Origin: UBA6183 sp041302975
Lineage (GTDB): Bacteria; Bacteroidota; Bacteroidia; UKL13-3
Direction of reading: 5' to 3'
Length of the DNA: 22,558 nt
Assembly: GCA_041302975.1 (NCBI GenBank)
Contig: JBFYQC010000155.1
Coordinates: 1-22,558 of the forward strand
The translations under genes were made by a program, and so were the position numbers. Each line of letters opens with the position of its first letter. The stretch's first letter is position 1. This document shows positions 6,924 through 16,600 of the stretch, piece by piece. A model generated the notes under the pieces. The model had not been told where the DNA came from and did no database searches. It saw only the letters and a list, made by a program, of their open reading frames with translations.

Positions 6924-7703
6924 ATGATTAAAACCCGAAAAATATTGTTTGGCTCAGCTCTTGCCTTAGTAGTTGGAGCTAGTGCGGTATATCTATTAAG
7001 TAATGGAACTGTTAAAGGCATTGCTAATGCCTTTAAAATGAGTTCTCCTTCATATCCAACATTCGGTATTGATTTACCTGGTGAGTATGATTTACATGGT
7101 ATTGATGTATCTCGTCACCAACGTAACATCGATTGGGAGGCGGTAAGTAAAATGAAACACAAAGACGTATCAATTCAGTTTGCTTTTATTAAAGCAAGTG
7201 AAGGACGTACTGTGGTTGACGAATATTTTAAATCGAATTGGAAAGAGTGTAAGAATGCCGGTATTATGCGTGGTGCTTATCACTTTTATCGTCCACATCT
7301 TACAGCTGATGAGCAAGCTAGATTGTTTTTTAAACAGGTTCCAAAATTAGAAAAAGGCGATTTAGCTCCTGTACTTGATATTGAAATGTACGGTGGTGGT
7401 AATCGTGCTGTATTGAAGAAAAACTTAAAACGTTGGTTAGTGTTAGTTGAAAAACAATATGGGGTGAAACCAATCATATATACCAATTATGGTTTTTATA
7501 AAACCATGTTAACTGGTGCCGAATTTAAGAAGTATCCACTTTGGATTGCACATTACCGCACACCTGATTTGAAAGATAAATTATCTGGTTGGCATTTCTG
7601 GCAGCATAGCGACCGCGGCCGTGTAAACGGTATAAGAGGTGGTGTTGATTTTAACGTATTTGATGGTGACATTGAAGATCTTAAAAAGTTAACTAAAAAC
7701 TAA
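6924..7703 (+). CDS. GH25 family muramidase (lysozyme), membrane-anchored
   Basis: 259 residues from the ATG at 6924; a GTG at 6867 would add 19 residues but overlaps the likely promoter. Residues 7-26 form a hydrophobic segment with a basic start and no clear cleavage site, so the enzyme is probably anchored in the inner membrane facing the periplasm. The GH25 domain spans about residues 57-255: HGIDVSRHQ (D61), FIKASEG (E93), GAYHFYRP, LDIE (D152, E154, the acidic catalytic pair of the family), IIYTNYGFY, LWIAHY, FWQHSDRG and GGVDFNVFDG (D242). Known members hydrolyse the MurNAc-GlcNAc bond of peptidoglycan. All key acidic residues are present, so it should be active; a role in wall remodelling is inferred. 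It is a single gene between the tRNA and a converging operon, and no phage genes are nearby. Confidence 0.9.
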   Translation: MIKTRKILFGSALALVVGASAVYLLSNGTVKGIANAFKMSSPSYPTFGIDLPGEYDLHGIDVSRHQRNIDWEAVSKMKHKDVSIQFAFIKASEGRTVVDEYFKSNWKECKNAGIMRGAYHFYRPHLTADEQARLFFKQVPKLEKGDLAPVLDIEMYGGGNRAVLKKNLKRWLVLVEKQYGVKPIIYTNYGFYKTMLTGAEFKKYPLWIAHYRTPDLKDKLSGWHFWQHSDRGRVNGIRGGVDFNVFDGDIEDLKKLTKN

Positions 7704-7717
7704 AATAGTATTTATAG

Positions 7718-7754
7718 AAAAAAGGCCGATTCTTATAAAGAGTCGGCCTTTTTT
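7718..7754. terminator. Bidirectional terminator between muramidase gene and pdxA
   Basis: An 11-bp stem with one G-T pair (GGCCGATTCTT with AAGAGTCGGCC, three-base loop ATA) is extended by A runs on the left and T runs on the right. The hairpin is followed by T-rich sequence in both directions, so it can end the muramidase transcript and the converging pepA-pdxA transcript. Confidence 0.88.
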
Positions 7755-7771
7755 ATTGTTACTTTCTGTTA

Positions 7772-8839
7772 TTAAAAATCTATTCTAAAACGCTCTTTTC
7801 TGTGTTGGGTAAATGGAAGAAAAACTTCACTTAATTTAAAGTTTTCATTTCTTGTTCTTACCAAATCAATAGCTGCATAAAATGCATTTCTAAAACTGCT
7901 TTCATCGGCTTTGTTTTTGCCTGCTATATCATATGCAGTTCCATGGTCGGGGCTTGTACGAATAAAGCTTAAACCTGCAGTGAAATTAACTCCATTTTCA
8001 AACCCTAAAAACTTGAATGGAATTAAACCCTGGTCGTGGTACATAGCCAATACTGCATCAAATTTTTGATATTGGCGGGCACCAAAAAATCCGTCAGACG
8101 GGTATGGGCCATAAGCCAACAAACCTTCCTCTTGTGCCTTGGCACATGCAACAGCAATAATGTCTTTATCTTCATTACCCAATAAGCCATTATCACCTGC
8201 ATGGGGATTTAATCCCAAAACGGCAATTTTAGGTTTAATAATACTGAAGTCTTTTTGTAAGCTTTGTTGCATGGTTTTTAACTTACGTAAAATACTATCA
8301 ACACTTATTTTAGATGCAACATCTTTTAAAGGTACGTGTCCAGTAACCAAACCTACTTTTAGGTCATCACAAACCAACATCATTAAATAATTGTCTACAC
8401 CATCTTGTTGAGCTAAATATTCTGTATGTCCACTAAATGGCAATGTATCGCTATTTACATTGTGTTTATTTAATGGTGCAGTAACCAATGCGTGGATATT
8501 TCCTGCCTTAAGGTCTTTTGTTGCAGCTTCTAAACTTTTAAAAGCATATTTACCACCCGCCTCAGTCACTTCTCCTGGTTTTATCTCAACTTCCTCTTCC
8601 CAGCAAACCAAAATGTTGGCTTTTTTATGGTGAATTTGGTCAATACTTTTTATAATGTGAATGTTAAAATCCGGATGATTGATGGCCTTTTTCCAATATG
8701 AAATAATTTTTGGTGAACCATAAACAACAGGTGTGCAATACTCGGCAATGCGAATATCCAACAATGTTTTTATCACTACCTCAGGGCCAATGCCATTTAC
8801 ATCTCCTAACGATATGCCTATAATAGGTAATTTGCTCAT
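7772..8839 (-). CDS. pdxA: 4-hydroxythreonine-4-phosphate dehydrogenase
   Basis: 355 residues (E. coli PdxA 329; the extra length is ordinary for Bacteroidota). It catalyses NAD-dependent oxidation of 4-phosphohydroxy-L-threonine in the DXP-dependent route to pyridoxal phosphate, in the cytoplasm. Visible family motifs are GISLGDVNGIGPE at 8-20, VTAPLNKH at 119-126, FSGHTEYLA with metal ligand H138, LNPHAGDNG with H213, AMYHDQGLIPFK with H268, and the C-terminal RTSPDHGTAYDIAG at 294-307. All three metal-binding histidines are present. The ATG at 8839 lies 4 bases after the pepA-like stop codon, so the two are co-transcribed; the transcript ends at the hairpin 7718-7754. No other pyridoxine gene lies in the window. 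Confidence 0.96.
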   Translation of the reverse strand: MSKLPIIGISLGDVNGIGPEVVIKTLLDIRIAEYCTPVVYGSPKIISYWKKAINHPDFNIHIIKSIDQIHHKKANILVCWEEEVEIKPGEVTEAGGKYAFKSLEAATKDLKAGNIHALVTAPLNKHNVNSDTLPFSGHTEYLAQQDGVDNYLMMLVCDDLKVGLVTGHVPLKDVASKISVDSILRKLKTMQQSLQKDFSIIKPKIAVLGLNPHAGDNGLLGNEDKDIIAVACAKAQEEGLLAYGPYPSDGFFGARQYQKFDAVLAMYHDQGLIPFKFLGFENGVNFTAGLSFIRTSPDHGTAYDIAGKNKADESSFRNAFYAAIDLVRTRNENFKLSEVFLPFTQHRKERFRIDF

Positions 8840-8843
8840 GTAT

Positions 8844-10280
8844 TTAGTTGCTTAACTCTTTTAAAAATTGAAACATTAATCTAACACCTACACCTGTGCC
8901 GTTTTTCGGGCGGTAGCTGTCGGCAGCGCTGTTGTAAGCCGGTCCTGCAATATCAAAATGCATCCAAGGATAATCTACAAATTTTTCTAAAAATTTACCG
9001 GCAGTAATTGCACCCGCAACAGGTCCGCCAATGTTTTTCATATCAGCAATATCACTTTTTAATAGTTTGGAATAATCATCCCAAAACGGAAACTCAACCA
9101 AACGTTCATGAACTTGGTTTCCGCACAATTTTAAATTTAGTTTGGTCGCTTCATCAGCGGTGCCCATACACACAATTCCGTAGCTCCCAATTGCTGCTGC
9201 TGCGGCACCTGTTAATGTAGCAAAATCCATAACTAACCCTGGTTTGTACTTCTTTGCGTAAGCTAGTGCATCTGCTAAAATCATTCTTCCTTCTGCATCA
9301 GCATTAAGCATTTCAACAGTTTTACCATCATACATTTTAATAACATCACCAGGTGCATAAGCATTTTCTCCTGGGCGGTTATCTGTGGCCGGGACCAAGG
9401 CAATAACATGCACATTTAACTGTGCTTTTGCAACTGCATACATGGTGGCAGCAACTAAAGCACCACCTGCCATATCACACTTCATGGTGTCCATCCCTGC
9501 TGTTGGCTTTAAACTTAATCCACCAGTATCATAAACTACACCTTTACCTACCAATACAATAGGTTTTTTATTAATGGCTTTTTTAGGTTTGTACTCCATA
9601 ATGGTAAAAGTAGGAGGTGTTTGACTGCCTTTATTTACCGCCAATAATCCGCCCATCTGAAGCGCTTCAATTTGTTTTTTATTTAATACCTCAACTTTAA
9701 AAGAAGCTGTCTTTCCCATTTTTTTCATTTCATCGGCAAAACCAATTGCATTTAAATGACTTTGTGGTTCGTTAACCAAATTACGCGCTTTGCAAACAGC
9801 ATCAACTAAAATCTCTAACTCTGCTATAGCAGGTTTTTTAATTAAAGTTGATACAATAACAATGTTTTTAAGCGTGTTTAAATCTTGCTCGCTTTTATAT
9901 TTTATAAATTGATAATTACTCAATGCACAACCTTCGGCAATCGCTAAAAGTAATTCATCGTTTCCTACTAAAGATTGTAATTCTAAATCGGCATACTTGT
10001 GAGCATTAATAGCGGTACAAACCTTATTACCAGCAACACGTAACGTTTCAAGTTGTTGCGGTTCGTCTTTGCTTTCAACCTCTTCTATTAATTGAATGTA
10101 GGCTAGTCGGGTAAGTTGATTTATAAGAATCAAATTTTCTTTAGCCGCTATTTTTTTGTTGATGTAGTCGATTTCCTTTTTATCGAACGATAACGATTTC
10201 CAGTCCGTTTTTTTGTTTGCTAAATAAAGTACCGACTTATTATTACTGTTCTTGTTTTTTAACTGAATTGTTGTGTGCAT
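8844..10280 (-). CDS. pepA: Leucyl aminopeptidase, peptidase family M17
   Basis: 478 residues from the ATG at 10280. A TTG eight codons upstream (10304) is open but overlaps the likely promoter. The N-terminal 150 or so residues are the variable domain; the M17 catalytic domain follows. Active-site features (numbering from this ATG) are VGKGVVYDTGGLSLK with K246 and D251 as metal ligands and K258, CDMAGG with D269, and the signature NADAEGR (N326, D328, E330, R332; usual form NTDAEGR, so Thr is replaced by Ala at a non-ligand position). The known family is cytoplasmic, hexameric and two-metal, and removes N-terminal residues from peptides. It is the first gene of an operon with pdxA, 4 bases apart. 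The M17 assignment is secure; calling it the exact PepA orthologue is less so. Confidence 0.93.
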   Translation of the reverse strand: MHTTIQLKNKNSNNKSVLYLANKKTDWKSLSFDKKEIDYINKKIAAKENLILINQLTRLAYIQLIEEVESKDEPQQLETLRVAGNKVCTAINAHKYADLELQSLVGNDELLLAIAEGCALSNYQFIKYKSEQDLNTLKNIVIVSTLIKKPAIAELEILVDAVCKARNLVNEPQSHLNAIGFADEMKKMGKTASFKVEVLNKKQIEALQMGGLLAVNKGSQTPPTFTIMEYKPKKAINKKPIVLVGKGVVYDTGGLSLKPTAGMDTMKCDMAGGALVAATMYAVAKAQLNVHVIALVPATDNRPGENAYAPGDVIKMYDGKTVEMLNADAEGRMILADALAYAKKYKPGLVMDFATLTGAAAAAIGSYGIVCMGTADEATKLNLKLCGNQVHERLVEFPFWDDYSKLLKSDIADMKNIGGPVAGAITAGKFLEKFVDYPWMHFDIAGPAYNSAADSYRPKNGTGVGVRLMFQFLKELSN

Positions 10281-10301
10281 GGTATATGTTACTAATAGCA
10301 G

Positions 10302-10330
10302 CAAATCTATAAAAAAAACTCACATGCAAA
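10302..10330 (-). promoter_or_regulatory. Promoter of the pepA-pdxA operon
   Basis: Read on the minus strand, TTTG at 10330-10327 and TAGATTTG at 10309-10302 (perfect TAnnTTTG) are 17 bases apart. Transcription would begin near 10296, about 15 bases before the ATG at 10280. The -7 box contains the alternative TTG start, which argues against it. Confidence 0.55.
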
Positions 10331-10343
10331 TAAGGAAGGATAA

Positions 10344-11165
10344 ATGCGTAAAATTTGTTCTATTTGCAACATGAGGCACGAACAAGTAAAGGCAAAGAAA
10401 CATTTAGGCCAACATTTTTTAAATGACGAGCAAATTGCATCTAACATTGTTGATGGATTGATGAACAAATGTGACGCAAAACAGGTACTTGAAATTGGTC
10501 CCGGAATGGGTGTGCTTACCAAGTACTTGCTTCAAAAGCCAATAACACTTTATGCCATAGATATTGATAACGAATCCATAGATTACCTGAAACAACATTA
10601 CCCGGATTTGGCGCCAAGACTCATTCAAGGCGATTTTTTACAGATAAAACCGAGCGACTTGTTTAATGAAGAGTTTGCAGTAATTGGTAACTTTCCATAC
10701 AATATATCAACCCAAATAGTATTTAAAGTGTTAGAGTACCGCAATCAAATACCTATTATGGCAGGTATGTTTCAAAAAGAAGTGGCTGAAAGAATTTGTT
10801 CGGGTCCTGGAGGTAAAGAGTATGGCATTTTAAGTGTACTGGCCCAAACCTATTACGATTTGGAGTATTTATTTACTGTACCGGAGCATGTATTTACACC
10901 GCCACCTAAAGTTAAATCGGGAGTTATGCGTATGGTACGTAAAGCTGAAGCTCCTGATATTAATGAAAAAATGTTGTACAGGGTAGTAAAAGCAGCCTTT
11001 AATCAACGCAGAAAAAAATTACGCAATGCTATTTCGCAATTTGGGGTTGAAGATGCTATTTTGCAACCGAGCGGTTATGCCGATAAACGTGCAGAGCAAC
11101 TTGGTGTAAAAGATTTTATAGCATTAACCAATTTGGTGATTGAACATGGAAACAACATTAATTGA
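10344..11165 (+). CDS. rsmA: 16S rRNA adenine dimethyltransferase (KsgA)
   Basis: 273 residues, usual length. The enzyme transfers four methyl groups from S-adenosylmethionine to the two adjacent adenines of the 3'-end helix of 16S rRNA (A1518/A1519 in E. coli) during small-subunit maturation. Visible motifs are KKHLGQHFL at 18-26, the SAM-binding EIGPGMGVLT at 50-59, acidic IDID at 72-75, GDFL at 96-99, the catalytic NFPYNIS at 116-122, FQKEVAERI at 143-151, VFTPPPKVKSGV at 183-194 and AFNQRRKKLRN at 218-228. The ATG at 10344 has AAGGA 7 bases upstream and is preferred; the ATG at 10371 would drop nine residues (including C5 and C8) and is also compatible with the family. It is divergent from pepA across 63 bases, and its end overlaps mgtE. 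Confidence 0.96.
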   Translation: MRKICSICNMRHEQVKAKKHLGQHFLNDEQIASNIVDGLMNKCDAKQVLEIGPGMGVLTKYLLQKPITLYAIDIDNESIDYLKQHYPDLAPRLIQGDFLQIKPSDLFNEEFAVIGNFPYNISTQIVFKVLEYRNQIPIMAGMFQKEVAERICSGPGGKEYGILSVLAQTYYDLEYLFTVPEHVFTPPPKVKSGVMRMVRKAEAPDINEKMLYRVVKAAFNQRRKKLRNAISQFGVEDAILQPSGYADKRAEQLGVKDFIALTNLVIEHGNNIN

Positions 11166-12507
11166 TGCCGGTTTTATAAAACAGATAAAGCAAATTATAG
11201 CAAATGATTTGTTGGATGAGTTGCAGCAACAACTGCGGCACATTTATGCCCAAGATGTTGCTGATTTGTTAGATAAGCTTGATACAAGCGAATCGCGTCA
11301 GGTCATGTTGTGTATTGATTCTGAAAAAGCGGTAAAAGTGTTGGTTGAAATGGAAGACGACATTAGAGCTCGTTTTCTAGCTACTTATCAACCAAAAGAA
11401 ATTGCTGGTAAGTTTGTTCAGTTTATGGATAGTGATGATGCAGCATATGTGCTCAGTCATTTGGCTGTAAAGGAAAAAGAAGAAGTAATATCATATTTGG
11501 AAGATATAGAGTTTGCATCAAGCTTGCTATCTTTAATGAGTTACGAAGAATATACAGCTGGAAGTTTAATGGCTGTTGAGTTAGTTAAGGCAAATGATAA
11601 CTGGACAGTTAGACAATGTATTGATGAAATTAGAAGACAAGCAGAAGACGTTGATTCTATCTACGTGGTTTATGTAATTGATAAATTTGAACGCCTTGTA
11701 GGATTGATAACTTTAAAAAATCTGATACTTTCTATCCCTGATGCTAAGTTGCAGGACGTATCAAACAAGGAAGTTATTTCAGTCTCAACATCCACAGATA
11801 GTGAGGCGATTGCTAACTTATTCGAAAAATATGATTTGGTTGTGCTGCCGGTTGTTAATGCACTTGGTCAATTGGTTGGTAGGATTACGGTAGATGATGT
11901 GGTGGAGGTAATAAAGGAAGAAGCCAACGAGGATTACCAGTTAATGTCGGGTATTACCGAAAACGTTGATGCAACCGATAAGGTTTGGATATTATCAAGA
12001 GCACGTTTACCCTGGCTATTAATAGGTTTGTTGGGTGGAATAGGATCTTCTCGATTCATTGAGATATATGAGGGAACATTGAAAATACATCCCGAGATGG
12101 CCTTCTTTATGCCGCTTATTGCAGCCATGGGGGGGAATGTTGGAGTGCAGTCATCTGCAATTGTGGTTCAAGGTTTAGCTAATGATACTTTGGGTACACA
12201 AAACATTGTATCAAAAATATTAAAAGAGTTACGAGTTGCTCTTTTAAATGGATTTATTTGCTCTATTTTATTGTTCGCATACAATGCGGCTTTTGCGCAT
12301 TCTTTCGATTTAAGCATAACAGTTAGCGTGGCCTTGTTCAGTGTAATTATTTTTGCTTCTGTACTTGGAACATTTATACCAATGGTGTTGCATAAAATGA
12401 AAATAGATCCTGCTATTGCCACCGGACCGTTTATCACAACTACAAACGATTTGTTAGGCTTAGCTATATACTTTACTATTGGCCGATTGATGTATACTTC
12501 ATTATAA
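11146..12507 (+). CDS. mgtE: Magnesium transporter MgtE
   Basis: 453 residues from the ATG at 11146 (a TTG two codons earlier is less likely). Domain order is the usual one: cytosolic MgtE N-domain (about 20-135), a pair of CBS domains (about 138-258) and a five-helix membrane part (about 286-451). The membrane part shows PLIAAMGGNVGVQSSAIVVQGL between helices 2 and 3, DPAIATGPF before helix 5 and TTTNDLLG within it. The Asp of that last motif (D435) corresponds to the Mg2+-coordinating pore residue in known MgtE structures. In the family the N and CBS domains sense cytosolic Mg2+ and close the pore when it is plentiful. The start overlaps the last 20 bases of rsmA, so the two are translated from one transcript and probably coupled. 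Confidence 0.95.
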   Translation: METTLIDAGFIKQIKQIIANDLLDELQQQLRHIYAQDVADLLDKLDTSESRQVMLCIDSEKAVKVLVEMEDDIRARFLATYQPKEIAGKFVQFMDSDDAAYVLSHLAVKEKEEVISYLEDIEFASSLLSLMSYEEYTAGSLMAVELVKANDNWTVRQCIDEIRRQAEDVDSIYVVYVIDKFERLVGLITLKNLILSIPDAKLQDVSNKEVISVSTSTDSEAIANLFEKYDLVVLPVVNALGQLVGRITVDDVVEVIKEEANEDYQLMSGITENVDATDKVWILSRARLPWLLIGLLGGIGSSRFIEIYEGTLKIHPEMAFFMPLIAAMGGNVGVQSSAIVVQGLANDTLGTQNIVSKILKELRVALLNGFICSILLFAYNAAFAHSFDLSITVSVALFSVIIFASVLGTFIPMVLHKMKIDPAIATGPFITTTNDLLGLAIYFTIGRLMYTSL

Positions 12508-12564
12508 GTTTTGTTTCAGGTGCAACCATTCATCAAAAAAAAATTACTAATAGATTAAATAAGC

Positions 12565-13521
12565 ATGACAATAAACAGACAGGTTTTAATAATTGATGAT
12601 GTTCATGAAATGCTTTTAGAAGGATTAGCTCATGTTGGTTATGAAGTAAAATATATGCCAAATGCAACGCGTGTCGATCTTTTACATCACATAACAACTG
12701 CAACTGGTTTGGTTGTAAGAACTAAAACGTCAATAGATGCCGAAGTAATACAAGTAGCTCCCAGGTTAAAGTTTATTGCACGAGCAGGAGCAGGTTTAGA
12801 TAATATTGACGAAACATGCGCGGCTGCAAGAAACATAAAAGTGTTTAATGCAGGTGAGGGCAATGCAGATGCGGTTGGTGAACACACTCTAGGTATGATG
12901 CTTAGTTTGTTTGCTAAAATTAATAAAGCAGATAAAGAAGTTAGATCAGGCATTTGGGATAGAGCAGGCAATAGTGGAGAAGAGTTAAGTGGTAAAACCG
13001 TTGCTATAATTGGGTTTGGCAATACAGGCAAGGCTGTAGCTAAAAAACTAAGTGGGTTTGATGTGCGGGTTTTAACTTACGATAAATACTTAAACAAGTA
13101 CTCAAACAACTTTGCAAAAGAGTCTGATATGGATGAAATTTTTTTGCAAACCGATGTTTTAACGCTTCATGTGCCCCTAACTGCAGAAACAAGAGGAATG
13201 GTAGATGCTGAATATTTGCAAAAATTTGCAAAGCCAATTTGGTTGTTTAACCTGTGTAGGGGCGAGGTTGTTGTGATGCAGGATGTAGTAAATGCATTAG
13301 AAAACGGAATAATTAGAGGTGCCGGTTTTGATGTTTTAGAAAATGAAAAATTAGATAATATGAGCGATAGAGAAAAAATATGGTTTAACCATATCGCAGG
13401 AAGTGACAAAACGGTACTTTCACCGCATGTAGCAGGGTGGACAAAAGAGTCATATTACAAGATATCTTCAGTGTTATTAAAAAAAATAATAGATATAAAT
13501 TTAACCGACTCAGTAAGTTAG
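12565..13521 (+). CDS. D-2-hydroxyacid dehydrogenase (phosphoglycerate dehydrogenase type)
   Basis: 318 residues, two-domain NAD-dependent dehydrogenase without the C-terminal ACT domain of long SerA forms. Visible elements are RAGAGLDNID at 73-82, the Rossmann loop IIGFGNTG (G150, G152, G155), with D173 at the end of the following strand suggesting NAD over NADP, LCRGE with catalytic R232, GFDVLENE with E261, and LSPHVAGWT with catalytic H288. The set Arg-Glu-His is complete. The closest role is oxidation of 3-phosphoglycerate, the first step of serine synthesis, but hydroxypyruvate or other 2-ketoacid reductases look the same at this level, and no serC or serB is adjacent. It starts 57 bases after mgtE with no terminator between, so it may share that transcript. 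Confidence 0.88.
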   Translation: MTINRQVLIIDDVHEMLLEGLAHVGYEVKYMPNATRVDLLHHITTATGLVVRTKTSIDAEVIQVAPRLKFIARAGAGLDNIDETCAAARNIKVFNAGEGNADAVGEHTLGMMLSLFAKINKADKEVRSGIWDRAGNSGEELSGKTVAIIGFGNTGKAVAKKLSGFDVRVLTYDKYLNKYSNNFAKESDMDEIFLQTDVLTLHVPLTAETRGMVDAEYLQKFAKPIWLFNLCRGEVVVMQDVVNALENGIIRGAGFDVLENEKLDNMSDREKIWFNHIAGSDKTVLSPHVAGWTKESYYKISSVLLKKIIDINLTDSVS

Positions 13522-13617
13522 GTGGTATTGTTAATGATATGTTTTGATTAATTAAACCAAATTCCCTTAATTTACCAACTTGTAGGAATTACACTAAAAC
13601 CGAAAAATTATTAATTA

Positions 13618-16600
13618 ATGAAAAAGGTATACAGTTTTTTAGTTGCGCTAATGGCTATATGCATTGTAGCCAATGCGCAGTCGCAACTGGGCGAACTCCG
13701 TGGTAAAATCATCGACAGCAAAACAAAAAAGCCTGTTGATTACGCTAGCATCCAGTTGAAATTAAATGGAATCATCAAGGCTCAGGTAAAATCTGACGAT
13801 GAAGGTGAATTTATTATTAAACCGCTTCAACCCGGAGATTATATGCTTGAAATATCCTCAATTGGATATCAAGGTCAATCTATTAGTGGTATTAGCGTGA
13901 TTAGTGATCAAGCAACTTATCAAAATGTATCTTTGGTTCCAACAGGTGGTGTTGACCTTGGTACCGCAGTAATTAAGAGTAAGAAAGTATTAGTTGATCG
14001 CGAAGGTAAAGGTGGTGGAACAAAAACCGCAGAAGAGATCATGCGTTTGCCACAACGTAATGCAAACATGGTAGCAAATACATTTGCTGGTGTTGACGCA
14101 AGAGCTGGTGGAACTCCAACAATAAGAGGAGCACGTGCTGATGGTACTGCATATTATATAGATGGTGTGCGTGTAGCAGCAGGTAGTGTTACAATTCCTC
14201 AAAATGCTATTGATCAAATACAAGTTATAACTAGTGGTACTCCTGCCTTGTATGGCGACTTTACAGGTGGTGCCATTGCTATTAATACTAAAGCTCCTTC
14301 AAGAATTTGGATGCGTTCATTCGAGTTTATTACCGCTACACCCTTTTATGGTTGGGCAGGTGATAACTCTCATTACAATGAATTCCAAGGTTTCATATCT
14401 GGTCCGATTTTAATCGCAAATAAAGGTAAGCAAGATAAAGAGCGTGTGCTTGTTGGTTTTTCGCTAGCAGGTAGTGGTGTTTATCAACTAGATGGAAGAC
14501 TTCCTGCTGTTGAAACCTACAGAGCTAGTGATGCTGCGCAAGCTAAAATTGAAGAAAATCCATTAACTAGAACAGCAACTGGTGGTTTTGTTCCAACCGG
14601 TGAGTTTTTAACTAAAGGTGATTTGGTAAAAGTAGACCAACGTCAGAACGTTGCTACCTATAACATAAACTTGCAAGGTAATTTTTCTTATCAACCAACC
14701 AATAACATCTCAATAAGACTAGGTTACCAAGGTAACTTTGCCAGAGGTAGAGGTTTTAGCTATGCCAACTCTCTATTAAATTCTGATAATAATCAATTGT
14801 CTCAAAGTTTCACAGGCCGTATTACTGGTCAGTTTACGCAAACATTTAACAAAACAGGAGATGATGCAAAGAAACAACAAACAGTATCAGGTTTTTATTA
14901 CACAGCTCGTTTGTCATATGAAAGAAGTTTTGCGGAGTCAATGAATGCTGATTACGGTGATGACTTATTTCAATATGGATATGTAGGTAAGTTTAAAACG
15001 TATTCGCAAGATTTTTACGGATTGGTAGCTAAAAGTTTTGGTCAAGCTCCAGATTCGTTCAATTATGTAGATAAAAATGGTCAACAAAAAACATTGTATA
15101 CATCTGCATATAGAAGAAATTTTGGAACAGTTGATACCGCATATACATTTGAACCTGTTGGGAATAACATTAGATCAAATTATACACGTTCAATCTATGA
15201 TTATTATGCATCTCAAGGGCAAAATGTTACAAGTTTGAGCCAATTGCGCGGATTAGGAGGTTTAACTAATGGTGATAATCCATTAGGAATCTATTCGAAC
15301 ATGTGGACAAGCCCAGGCACTGTGCAAGGTGGGTATAGTAAATCAATGAACGAAGCATATATTTTATTCGTGATGAGCGAAGCATCAGTGGCACCAAAGA
15401 AAAATCCAAAAGCTAAGCATGATTTGCAGTTTGGTTTTTCTTACGAACAACAATTTAGACGTGGTTACGGAGTTGGTGCTACAGGATTATGGACTTTGAT
15501 GCGTCAACAAATAAATAGTCAATTCGTAGGTTTAGATTCAAATAACTACAGCCTTAAATTTGATCAATATGGTAATTTCCAAGATACGGTAATTTTTGCC
15601 AACAAAGTGGATTTAGCTCAACAATCAAATTTTGATAGAAACCTACGTAATAAGTTAATTGCCTCTGGAGAGTTAGATGTATATGGAAATCCGGTATCTG
15701 ATCAAACAAGGATTGATGTGAATTCATATGCTCCAAATAAATTCTCGTTAGATATGTTCTCGGCTGATGAATTATTAAATAACGGTAATTCATTAGTTTC
15801 TTATAACGGTTATGATTACCTAGGTAACCGTGTAAACGGTAAAAAGAGCGTAAATGACTTCTTAAATGACCCTACGAATCGTTCTTTGGGTGCGTACCAG
15901 CCTGTATATATGGCTGCTTGGTTACAAGATAAATTTGCATTCAAAGACTTAATAGTTCGTGCAGGTGTGCGTTTCGATCGTTTTGACGCAAATCAAGTTG
16001 TGCTTAAAGATCCTTATTCACTTGTTCCAATTTACAGTGCTGGAGAGGTAAGAGGAGGTGATTTAAAAGGTTTAGGTTCTCTTATACCAAGCAATATCGG
16101 TGATGATTATAAAGTATATGTAGATACTAAAACACCTAATTCAGCAAACAAGGTAAATATCACTGGTTATCGTAATGGAAACGATTGGTATGATAAAGAC
16201 GGTAACCCAGTTACTGATCCTTCTTCTTTGTGGCGTGATGCGCAACGTGAAAATAGTGACGTAGAAAATGGAAATATTCCTTTTTTAGTTACAGATGCAG
16301 AAAACAATGGTATTGCCAAGCCAACAGCAGCTTCTTTCCGTGATTACAAGCCGGATATTAAGGTTTCACCACGTATTTGGTTTTCATTCCCTATTTCAAC
16401 AACTTCTCAGTTCTTTGGTACTTACGATGTGTTAGTACAACGTCCTACAGAAAGTAACGTTGCTCAAATAGATGACTACTTTTATTTGAACAACCGCAGA
16501 ACAGGTGTAATTGCTAATCCTGATTTACGTATGACCCAAGTTACTGACTATGAAATGGGTTTCCGTCAACAAATAGGAGACAACTCAGCTATAGGTATCG

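Noticed and set aside
10307..10628. Minus-strand open frames over the start of rsmA
   Set aside because: They are antisense to a well-conserved gene and overlap the divergent promoter region; no family resemblance.
12687..13409. Minus-strand open frames within the dehydrogenase gene
   Set aside because: The sense strand encodes a complete dehydrogenase with all catalytic residues; the antisense frames have no recognisable features.
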